5,844 nt of DNA from NCBI GenBank assembly GCA_003499325.1, contig DNIP01000018.1:3271-9114 (forward strand). The letters are read 5' to 3'. Below, in pieces: positions 1 to 5,671 of this stretch (positions are counted from its first letter, which is position 1; every line of letters starts with the position of its first letter). The notes under the pieces are model-generated. The model saw only the letters and a program-made list of their open reading frames with translations. It did no database searches and had not been told where the DNA came from. The stretch comes from Oscillospiraceae bacterium (lineage in GTDB: Bacteria; Bacillota; Clostridia; Oscillospirales; Acutalibacteraceae). The translations under genes were made by a program, and so were the position numbers.

Positions 1-44
1 AATATAGCGCAATAGATGATAAAGGTTTTTATTAAGGATTAGTA

Positions 45-737
45 TTATGAAAATAAAATCGGGAAGAATTCGTCGTAGGCCGCGATCTCATAATCGCATA
101 AGGGGCTGTGGGAGGGTGCTTCTCCGTTCAGATAATGACAGGTCGTGATGCCTGCGTTCCTGCCGCCGCGCATATCGGAGGTCAGGCTGTCGCCGAGCAT
201 GATCACACGGCTCTTGTCCGTGATGCCGAGATCACGGAAGATGTAGTCAAAATACGCCTTGTCGGGCTTGCTCGCGCCGATCTGCTCCGAAATATAGATG
301 CCGTCGACATAGGGCTTGACCGCGGCGCGGTTGAATCGCCCTGTCTGCGGGATCGTCAAGCCGTTGGTCGCCAGATAGATCCCGCAATGCTCATGGAGCT
401 CTTTGACAAATTCCAGCGCGCCGTCGAGCAAAAACGCCTGATGGGAGAGATTGTGCTCATAGGTATCGTTCACCGCATGGAAGTCGACAGGCTGTGCGCC
501 GAGCTGTTCAAAAAGCATCTGAAAACGGGTCGGCTTTAAGTCCTCGCGACTGAGCTCGCCGCGCTCGAGCGCTTTCCAACAACTGAGATTGATGGCACTG
601 TAGCGAGTGACCACCTCATCGGTAGGCGTTACGCCGAAGTGCTCGAGCGTAAGGCTGACGGCGGTTTTCTCCGCCAGCTTGAAATCGTAGACCGTTTCAT
701 CCGCGTCAAGGAGGACGATGTCAAAGCGTTTAGGCAA
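45..737 (-). CDS. HAD-superfamily hydrolase, YjjG-type (pyrimidine-nucleotidase-like)
   Basis: Predicted cytoplasmic HAD phosphatase of 230 residues, close to the roughly 225 residues known for YjjG. All four HAD motifs are visible when numbered from the TTG start. Motif I is DADET with nucleophile D11 and acid/base D13. Motif II is LATNG with T124. Motif III is GASKPD with K157. Motif IV is GDSLTSD with D183 and D188. The stretch between about 20 and 105 would form the helical C1 cap, which selects the substrate. In YjjG relatives this is a nucleoside 5'-monophosphate, often a non-canonical pyrimidine; that substrate is inferred, not seen. The open frame runs upstream to an ATG at 812, but that extension (PTSPAPRSTPKGE) lies inside the preceding gene and is low-complexity. 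The TTG at 737-735 follows GGGGGAGAGGAG and places motif I at residue 11, as usual for the family. The gene overlaps the DUF2344 gene by 8 bases and ends the apparent operon. Other HAD phosphatases remain possible. Confidence 0.88.
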   Translation of the reverse strand: MPKRFDIVLLDADETVYDFKLAEKTAVSLTLEHFGVTPTDEVVTRYSAINLSCWKALERGELSREDLKPTRFQMLFEQLGAQPVDFHAVNDTYEHNLSHQAFLLDGALEFVKELHEHCGIYLATNGLTIPQTGRFNRAAVKPYVDGIYISEQIGASKPDKAYFDYIFRDLGITDKSRVIMLGDSLTSDMRGGRNAGITTCHYLNGEAPSHSPLCDYEIAAYDEFFPILFS

Positions 738-1395
738 ACTCCTCTCCCCCTTTGGTGTAGATCGCGGCGCGGGTGATGTCGGCATACAGCTCAACGCCGA
801 GTTGATCGGCAAAGGCGTTTATCAGCAGATTGGGATTGATATTGAGCGTGGAGCCAGCGGGGAGCTTGAGATCAAAGCAAACCTTATCCCCCTCGTAAGG
901 GTCGAACGCGAGGATATAGGGCTTGAGGTCAATATTCTTCATGCCCTTTTTTGTTTTCTTCTCCACAATGATCTCGGGGGAATCGAGAAACGCTTTCAGT
1001 TTCTCTGATAATTCTTTATCAGAAATATCACCCTCGTTCATCGGCTCGAGGATCACCGTATATTTTGACGAATCGATATCCGCGGGCTTGTGCACCGACT
1101 CGGCACAGCGCAGGACGCGGATGCCGTCGGGCAGGCAGGCATTGAGCCTGTCGGGGATCAGCGATAGATCCTCGTTATCATCCAGCACACGGAAATCCAT
1201 GCTCTCACATTCGGAGGCGAAGCCGAGCGACAGCGGGAGCGCAAAGGTGATATACGCGTGCTGATTGAAGCCCTCGGTGCGCCAGATATTCAGGCGGCTT
1301 TTGCCGATGGCGCGGATCATCACGCGGTTGGTATCGAGGTGGGAAATGTACTTGCAGGGGCCGAACTTACGGTAGAAGACTCTAACGTTTTTCAT
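730..1395 (-). CDS. TIGR03936/DUF2344 family radical SAM-associated protein
   Basis: A 221-residue soluble protein of the TIGR03936 (DUF2344) family, which accompanies the TIGR03960 radical SAM protein as a neighbour or as a C-terminal fusion. Its biochemical role is not established. Family marks visible here are the N-terminal FYRKFGPCKYISHLD (residues 7-21), the RTEGFNQH segment (39-46) followed by FALPLSLGFASECESMDF (51-68), a KKTKKGMKNIDLKP segment (146-159), and the C-terminal ITRAAIYTKGGEEF (207-220). The family usually reads EGFNPH; here a glutamine replaces the proline. The open frame extends upstream to 1485 but lies inside the radical SAM gene there. The ATG at 1395 matches the family N-terminus and sits 8 bases after GGAGGAGG. 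The start overlaps the end of the radical SAM gene by 14 bases, which implies translational coupling and supports joint action of the two proteins. Confidence 0.93.
   Translation of the reverse strand: MKNVRVFYRKFGPCKYISHLDTNRVMIRAIGKSRLNIWRTEGFNQHAYITFALPLSLGFASECESMDFRVLDDNEDLSLIPDRLNACLPDGIRVLRCAESVHKPADIDSSKYTVILEPMNEGDISDKELSEKLKAFLDSPEIIVEKKTKKGMKNIDLKPYILAFDPYEGDKVCFDLKLPAGSTLNINPNLLINAFADQLGVELYADITRAAIYTKGGEEFA
739..750 (-). promoter_or_regulatory. Ribosome binding site supporting the TTG start of the HAD gene
   Basis: GGGGGAGAGGAG on the minus strand lies within the last codons of the DUF2344 gene. GGGAG (748-744) is 6 bases from the TTG at 737. No ATG exists nearby in the HAD frame, so this site carries the case for a TTG start. 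Confidence 0.7.
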
Positions 1396-3241
1396 AGCAC
1401 ACGCCTCCTCCGTACTTTCTTGAGCCGCAGCCAAGGCATTGCTCGCGGCAGTTGGGCGACGCCTCGGAGCGATATGCGCGCTCACACTCGCGGCGCAAGA
1501 ACTCCTTGGTCACGCCGTAATCGAGGTGATCCCACGGCAGAATCTCGTCGAACGAACGGCGGCGGTTGGCATAAAACGCGGGGTCGATCCCGCACGCTTC
1601 AAACACCTCGAGCCAGTTTTGCAGAGAGAAGCAGTCGCTCCATCCGTCAAAGCGGATCCCGCGGTTATGCGCTTCCAGCATCACCTTGTTCAGCCGGCGG
1701 TCACCGCGGGCGAACACCGCCTCCAGATAGGAGGTATCGGAATCATGATAATTGTAAGACAGCTTGCTCATCGAGATCTTGTTGTCGATGATCGTCTGCT
1801 TGATATGCTGCTGCTTTTCACGCAGGACGTCCATCGTGTCCTGCGGCTCCCACTGGAAGGGAGTAAAGGGCTTGGGGACGAAGGAAGACGCGGAGATGGT
1901 AACGCGGGGCGCCTTGCCCTTGGGGCGGTTCGGGGTGCTGTAATAGGTGTCGAGCACCTTTTTACCGAGGTTCGCAATATCGGCGACGTCATCCAATGTT
2001 TCGGTCGGCAGACCGATCATGAAATAGAGCTTGACGGTCGTATAGCCGCCCTCGAACGCGACGCGGCAGGTTTGCATCAGCTCGTCCTCAAAGACGTTCT
2101 TGTTGATCGCGTCACGCAGGCGCTGACTGCCCGCTTCGGGAGCGAAGGTCAAGCCGCTCTTGCGCACGGTCTTGATCTCATTGAGGATATCGTCGGAGAA
2201 GCCGTCCACGCGCAGCGACGGCAGCGACAGGCTGACGTGCTCGGGCTTAGCCCATGAATTCAGCTCACGGAGCATCGGCACGACCTGCGTATAGTCGCTC
2301 GAGCTCAGCGACGACAAGGACACCTCGTCATAACCCGTGTTGCGGCACAGCGCATGGCATTGCTTGCTGATGCACTCCACCGACTTCTCGCGCACGGGGC
2401 GATAGAGGAAGCCCGCTTGACAGAAGCGGCAGCCGCGGATACAGCCGCGGAAGATCTCCTCCACAGCGCGGTCATGGACGATCTCGATATTCGGGACAAC
2501 GAAGTTGTCGGGATAATAGGACTTGTCCATATCCATCATCACGCGCTTTTCGATCACCGCGGGCGCATTATCGCGCGGCGACACAGCGGCAATAGTGCCG
2601 TCCTCGTGATAGGACACATCATATAACGAGGGCACGTAAACGCCCTTGATCCCTGCGGCAAGGCGGAGGAATTCATCCCTGCTTTTGCCCTCCTTTTTGC
2701 AGGTTCTGTAGAGCTCCATGACCTCGAGATCGACCTCCTCCCCATCGCCGAGGAAGAAGATATCGATGAAGTCGGTGATCGGCTCGGGATTGCAGGCGCA
2801 GGGGCCGCCCGCGACGACAATGTGCTTTAAGTCATGCCTGTCCTTGGAGAGCAGGGGAATCCCGCCGAGATCAAGCATATTCAAAATATTGCTGTAGCTC
2901 AGCTCATATTGCAGGGTAAAGCCGATGAAGTCAAAATCCGTCAGCGGATCGCCTGACTCGAGCGCGTACAAGGGGATATCATGCGCGCGCATCTGCTCTT
3001 CCATATCCATCCACGGCGCAAAGACGCGCTCGCACCAAATGTACGGCTTTTCATTAAAAAGGCTGTAGAGGATCTTGATGCCGAGGTGCGACATACCGAT
3101 CTCATATATATCGGGGAAGCAGAACGCGAACCGCACGTCCACATCCTGCTTGTCCTTGACGACAGCTCCGAGCTCACCGCCGACATAGCGGCCGGGTTTT
3201 TGCACCTTGAGGAGCAGTTTTTCGACTTTTTCAGGGATCAT
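1382..3241 (-). CDS. TIGR03960 family B12-binding-type radical SAM protein
   Basis: A 619-residue cytoplasmic iron-sulfur protein. The N-terminal 230 residues resemble the cobalamin-binding-like domain of the family (FCFPDIYEIGMSHLGIKIL around 40-58, GGPCACNPEP at 145-154, FLGDGEE at 163-169), although the classical DxHxxG cobalamin ligand motif is not visible. The radical SAM core follows: FRGCIRGCRFCQAGF carries the CX3CX2C cluster ligands C267, C271 and C274. Further core signatures are SLSSLSSSDYT (309-318), LSLPSLRVDGF (338-348), FAPEAGSQRLRDAINK (366-381) and KLYFMIGLPTET (404-415). The C-terminus has a second cysteine group (C598, C602, C605, C615) in SPNCREQCLGCG, typical of this family. 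The reaction is unknown; a 5'-deoxyadenosyl-radical chemistry is inferred from the motif. The ATG at 3241 follows AAGGAG by 6 bases and gives the family-like start MIPEKVEKLLLKVQKPGRY; the longer frame to 3286 is unsupported. It lies between a membrane protease gene and its usual DUF2344 partner. Confidence 0.95.
   Translation of the reverse strand: MIPEKVEKLLLKVQKPGRYVGGELGAVVKDKQDVDVRFAFCFPDIYEIGMSHLGIKILYSLFNEKPYIWCERVFAPWMDMEEQMRAHDIPLYALESGDPLTDFDFIGFTLQYELSYSNILNMLDLGGIPLLSKDRHDLKHIVVAGGPCACNPEPITDFIDIFFLGDGEEVDLEVMELYRTCKKEGKSRDEFLRLAAGIKGVYVPSLYDVSYHEDGTIAAVSPRDNAPAVIEKRVMMDMDKSYYPDNFVVPNIEIVHDRAVEEIFRGCIRGCRFCQAGFLYRPVREKSVECISKQCHALCRNTGYDEVSLSSLSSSDYTQVVPMLRELNSWAKPEHVSLSLPSLRVDGFSDDILNEIKTVRKSGLTFAPEAGSQRLRDAINKNVFEDELMQTCRVAFEGGYTTVKLYFMIGLPTETLDDVADIANLGKKVLDTYYSTPNRPKGKAPRVTISASSFVPKPFTPFQWEPQDTMDVLREKQQHIKQTIIDNKISMSKLSYNYHDSDTSYLEAVFARGDRRLNKVMLEAHNRGIRFDGWSDCFSLQNWLEVFEACGIDPAFYANRRRSFDEILPWDHLDYGVTKEFLRRECERAYRSEASPNCREQCLGCGSRKYGGGVCYEKR
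1404..1411 (-). promoter_or_regulatory. Ribosome binding site of the DUF2344 gene, inside the radical SAM coding end
   Basis: GGAGGAGG on the minus strand encodes glycines of the radical SAM protein's final GGGV motif and lies 8 bases before the DUF2344 ATG at 1395. The site is therefore coding for one protein and ribosome-binding for the next. Confidence 0.85.
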
Positions 3242-3247
3242 AGGCTT

Positions 3248-3253
3248 CTCCTT
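3248..3253 (-). promoter_or_regulatory. Ribosome binding site for the radical SAM gene
   Basis: AAGGAG on the minus strand, 6 bases before the ATG at 3241. It fixes the start 15 codons downstream of the frame's first ATG at 3286, which has no comparable site. Confidence 0.85.
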
Positions 3254-3256
3254 ATC

Positions 3257-3285
3257 TGCCGATCGACCTTGGCATTGAATCGGCA
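3257..3285 (-). repeat. 7-bp perfect inverted repeat upstream of the radical SAM gene
   Basis: The minus strand reads TGCCGAT, a 15-base loop, then ATCGGCA. The repeat begins 1 base after the protease stop codon and ends 3 bases before the AAGGAG ribosome site of the radical SAM gene. It has no T-run, so it is not an intrinsic terminator. It could be an intercistronic mRNA hairpin, an operator, or chance. Confidence 0.4.
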
Positions 3286-3286
3286 A

Positions 3287-3859
3287 TTACCTATTTTTCA
3301 AAAACAACAGTACGATCAGATAGATCGCTATGATCAACAGCGAATAATTATAGCCGCTGTTCAGCAGCACATATAGTCCTGCCGTCATCAGCGGCAGTAA
3401 AAAGACAAGGGTAGTTACACGCAGAGTGACCGCGATGGTGCGCGGTGAAAACCGTTTGTCCATCATGATCTCGAGCAAATGTCCGCCGTCGAGGCTCATG
3501 ACGGGCAAGAGGTTGAATACGCCGAGCGCCAAATGCGGCAGGGCGACCTTCATGCCGATGGGATACAGCAGTAACGCAAACAAAAAGTTTGCCGCTACGC
3601 CGCCCATGGTGATCAGCACATCCGCCTTAAACGACGGCGCGTCATCCGCCTTGATCAGCACATCGAAGAGCCGCAGTCTGATCGCGCGAACACGCACGCC
3701 GCACAACAGCATCATCAGCACATGACCCAGCTCGTGCAAAATTGCGGCAAGAAAGCAGAAGATCACACGATTGTCGCGGTCGAGGAGCAGCACGGCGGTC
3801 ATCGCCGCGATCGCCTCATAGCCGATGAAGAGGTCAATCCTCGCTATGCGCAGTTTCAT
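3287..3859 (-). CDS. M50 family site-2-type intramembrane zinc protease, SpoIVFB-like
   Basis: A 190-residue integral membrane metalloprotease. The zinc motif HELGH is at residues 42-46 inside an early hydrophobic helix. The conserved GGVAAN segment (86-91) and NLLPVMSLDGGHLL (116-129), with the presumed third zinc ligand D124, complete the M50 active site. Further hydrophobic spans lie at about 13-25, 92-120, 145-166 and 170-187. The N-terminus MKLRI resembles SpoIVFB-group proteins. In Bacillus, SpoIVFB cleaves pro-sigma-K and is held inactive by SpoIVFA and BofA; whether this protein has a sporulation substrate is unknown. At 190 residues it is about 100 shorter than Bacillus SpoIVFB and ends right after the last helix, so the C-terminal CBS domain is absent. 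The start overlaps the upstream single-span protein gene by 26 bases and has only a weak Shine-Dalgarno, which suggests coupled translation. The gene position ahead of TIGR03960/TIGR03936 supports the SpoIVFB-type assignment. Confidence 0.9.
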   Translation of the reverse strand: MKLRIARIDLFIGYEAIAAMTAVLLLDRDNRVIFCFLAAILHELGHVLMMLLCGVRVRAIRLRLFDVLIKADDAPSFKADVLITMGGVAANFLFALLLYPIGMKVALPHLALGVFNLLPVMSLDGGHLLEIMMDKRFSPRTIAVTLRVTTLVFLLPLMTAGLYVLLNSGYNYSLLIIAIYLIVLLFLKNR

Positions 3860-4202
3860 CCGGGGTCGCCTGCATTGTCACGGGGTTCTGCTCAAACAAC
3901 GCGTCCGCCGCATGGAAGATCTCCTGCGATACCACGGGCTTTTGCAGTTCCTCATGATAATAGTCCATGAAGCTATAATACCCCTCGCTATCCATCGCCT
4001 TGAGCAGGAACAGCACCAGCGCCGCCAGCAGGCTGAGCGCAAGCTGGATGGTGATCAACAACGGTCTGCTTTTCTCTTGATCCTCCTGCGGTTGCACGGT
4101 AGAAGCAGCCGCTTCATCGAGCAGTGTATTATCCTCCATGATCGGGGAGGCTTCTCGCCAGCCCTCCTCATAGATGATCTCGTTACGCTTTATTTCACTC
4201 AT
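3834..4202 (-). CDS. Small single-span membrane protein at the SpoIVFA/M23 position; function unknown
   Basis: A 122-residue protein with no enzyme motif that I recognise. It has an acidic cytoplasmic N-terminus (residues 1-46), one strong transmembrane helix (about 47-67, PLLITIQLALSLLAALVLFLL) and a 55-residue outer tail containing YYSFMDYYHEELQKPV and an acidic end. Basic K44 and R46 before the helix fit an N-in orientation. The gene overlaps the M50 protease by 26 bases. In related Clostridia and Bacillus this position holds SpoIVFA or an M23 peptidase with a membrane anchor and LytM domain. Here the anchor and a short stalk are present but there is no LytM domain, and the overlap leaves no room for one downstream. 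A regulator or partner of the protease is inferred from context only. The ATG at 4202 follows GGGGTGAT, a good match to the extended Shine-Dalgarno. Upstream ATGs at 4217 and 4316 lack such a site, and the latter lies inside the MATE gene. Confidence 0.75.
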   Translation of the reverse strand: MSEIKRNEIIYEEGWREASPIMEDNTLLDEAAASTVQPQEDQEKSRPLLITIQLALSLLAALVLFLLKAMDSEGYYSFMDYYHEELQKPVVSQEIFHAADALFEQNPVTMQATPDETAHSED

Positions 4203-4209
4203 TCCATCA

Positions 4210-4249
4210 CCCCACATGATACTATATTTATATGAGGGGAAAGGATAAA
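4210..4249 (-). promoter_or_regulatory. Weak promoter candidate and foldback before the single-span protein gene
   Basis: In the gap after the MATE gene the minus strand has TATAGT (4226-4221), 5 of 6 matches to a -10 box, and TTTATC (4249-4244) at 17-base spacing, a poor -35. An overlapping TATAAA (4232-4227) is an alternative -10. The region is clearly more AT-rich than its flanks. CCCCTCAT (4239-4232) can also pair with ATGTGGGG (4217-4210), leaving one T-T mismatch. That foldback would cover the Shine-Dalgarno of the gene starting at 4202. Both readings are weak and partly exclude each other. Confidence 0.25.
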
Positions 4250-4252
4250 ACA

Positions 4253-5638
4253 TTACAGCTTGCTGAACTCCTTCTTGCGGAGCAGGGTGAAAAAGATAAT
4301 ACCGATGATCAGGCAAACGAACTCAGCGATCGGGAACGAAAACCACATCACGGTCATGTTGATCTTTGAGAGGAAGTATGCCGCGGGCAGCAGTACGACC
4401 AGCTGGCGCAGTACGGACATCGTCATGCTGTAAAAGCCCTTGCCGACCGCCTGGAACAGGGTCGAGAACATGATGCCGACCGCCGCCATGATGAACGAGA
4501 TACTGATGATGCGGAGCATCGGCACGCCGACCTCGGCAAGCAGTGCGTTTGCGGCGACATTATCCTTTGACTCAAAGAGTGATAACAGCCACTCGGGCGC
4601 GAGATGAAACAGCAGGGTTCCTGCCGCCATGATAGCGCCCGCGATGATAACGCCCAGACGGAATGCCTGAAACATACGCTTTTTGTTGCGCGCGCCGAAG
4701 TTGTAGCCGATGATCGGCGACACGCCCTGGCTCAACCCGAACACGGGCATAAAGACAAAGCTCTGGAGCTTGAAGTAGATACCGAAGGCGTTGATATACG
4801 CGGCGGCGTATTCCGCCGTCAGATTCGCTATTGAAATGATCGCATTGATACCCGACACCATTACCGAGCCGATGCTCTGCATGATGATCGCGGGGAAGCT
4901 GACAGCATAGATATTCTTCAAGGTGATCTTCTGCATACGGAAGCCCTTGAAGCGGATCTTGACCTCATGCTTTCTGACAAAGAGGATGATCAGGATGAAC
5001 GTCATGGAGCAGATCTGACCAAACACGGTAGCGATCGCCGCGCCGAGTACGCCCAGCCGCGGGAAGAAGCCGATGCCGAAGATCAACAAGGGATCGAAGA
5101 TGATATTCACGATCGCGCCGAGCATCTGGGTGATCATCGGGATGATCATGTTGCCCGTCGATTGCAGGATCTTCTCGCCCATGCAGGAGATCATCATGCC
5201 GAACGAGACACACAGCACAACGGTCAGATAGCTTGCACCGTCCTTGATAACGTCGGCGTTTGTGGTAAACAACGAGATAAACGGACGGGACGCTGTCAGC
5301 CCGATCACCAAAAAGACCAGCCAGTTGATGACCGCCAGCACCAAGCCCGTGGTCGCGGCGTTATTCGCTTCCTCATAATTCTTCGCGCCCAGTCGGCGCG
5401 CGATCAGCGAGTTAACGCCCACCGCCGTGCCGACGCCGAAGGAGATCAGGATCATTTGCAGCGGATACGCTAATGACACCGCCTGCAGCGCGTCGGGAGA
5501 ATAGCGCGCGACAAAGATACTGTCGACCACGTTATACAACGCCTGAATCATCATCGACAGCATCGCGGGCAGCGACATTCCCAACAGCAGCGGGAGCATC
5601 GGCTTTACGCCCATTTTATTCTGAGAAACCTCACTCAC
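4253..5638 (-). CDS. MATE family multidrug/cation antiporter (MepA-like)
   Basis: A 461-residue inner-membrane transporter of the MATE family, which exports cationic drugs or other solutes in exchange for Na+ or H+. The length and twelve hydrophobic spans in two six-helix halves fit the family. Visible signatures include SLPAMLSMMIQALYNVVDSIF (22-42), VSLAYPLQMILISFGVGTAVG (54-74) followed by SLIARRLG (77-84), KILQSTGNMIIPM (156-168), NIIFDPLLIFG (178-188), PVFGLSQGVSPIIGYNFGA (298-316) and FQAVGKG (395-401). The actual substrate cannot be told from sequence. The frame is open from an ATG at 5671, but no ribosome site precedes it. The GTG at 5638 lies 6 bases after GGAAGGAAGGG and gives a normal short N-terminus (fMSEVSQNKMGVKPMLPLL), so I use it. 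The gene follows the VanZ-like gene by 33 bases and probably shares its transcript; 50 bases separate it from the next gene. Confidence 0.95.
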   Translation of the reverse strand: MSEVSQNKMGVKPMLPLLLGMSLPAMLSMMIQALYNVVDSIFVARYSPDALQAVSLAYPLQMILISFGVGTAVGVNSLIARRLGAKNYEEANNAATTGLVLAVINWLVFLVIGLTASRPFISLFTTNADVIKDGASYLTVVLCVSFGMMISCMGEKILQSTGNMIIPMITQMLGAIVNIIFDPLLIFGIGFFPRLGVLGAAIATVFGQICSMTFILIILFVRKHEVKIRFKGFRMQKITLKNIYAVSFPAIIMQSIGSVMVSGINAIISIANLTAEYAAAYINAFGIYFKLQSFVFMPVFGLSQGVSPIIGYNFGARNKKRMFQAFRLGVIIAGAIMAAGTLLFHLAPEWLLSLFESKDNVAANALLAEVGVPMLRIISISFIMAAVGIMFSTLFQAVGKGFYSMTMSVLRQLVVLLPAAYFLSKINMTVMWFSFPIAEFVCLIIGIIFFTLLRKKEFSKL

Positions 5639-5644
5639 GTTTTT

Positions 5645-5655
5645 CCCTTCCTTCC
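5645..5655 (-). promoter_or_regulatory. Ribosome binding site deciding the GTG start of the MATE gene
   Basis: The minus strand reads GGAAGGAAGGG, followed by AAAAAC and then GTG at 5638-5636. The purine run and 6-base spacing are near ideal, whereas the ATG at 5671 has only CAATCAACATAA ahead of it. This is why the GTG start is preferred. Confidence 0.8.
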
Positions 5656-5671
5656 AAAATGAAACCACCAT

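Noticed and set aside
1..44. Possible terminator after the HAD gene
   Set aside because: The stretch is AT-rich, but AAAGG and AAGG are direct rather than inverted copies, so no stable stem or stem plus T-run forms within the visible bases.
1258..1791. 177-codon plus-strand frame spanning the DUF2344/radical SAM junction
   Set aside because: It is Arg/Ser/Gly-rich and low in complexity, without motifs; it is antisense to two well-supported genes.
1439..2257. 272-codon plus-strand frame opposite the radical SAM gene
   Set aside because: It is a mirror of a gene with clear family motifs, has no family signature or ribosome site, and is explained by the GC-rich codon pattern.
3834..4202. Frameshifted remnant of a LytM/M23 peptidase
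   Set aside because: The protease gene begins before this gene ends, leaving no sequence that could encode a lost LytM domain in another frame, and no HxH-type M23 motif is seen.
4967..5473. 168-codon plus-strand frame opposite the MATE gene
   Set aside because: Its composition is almost entirely D, E, H, R and Q, the expected antisense image of hydrophobic codons.
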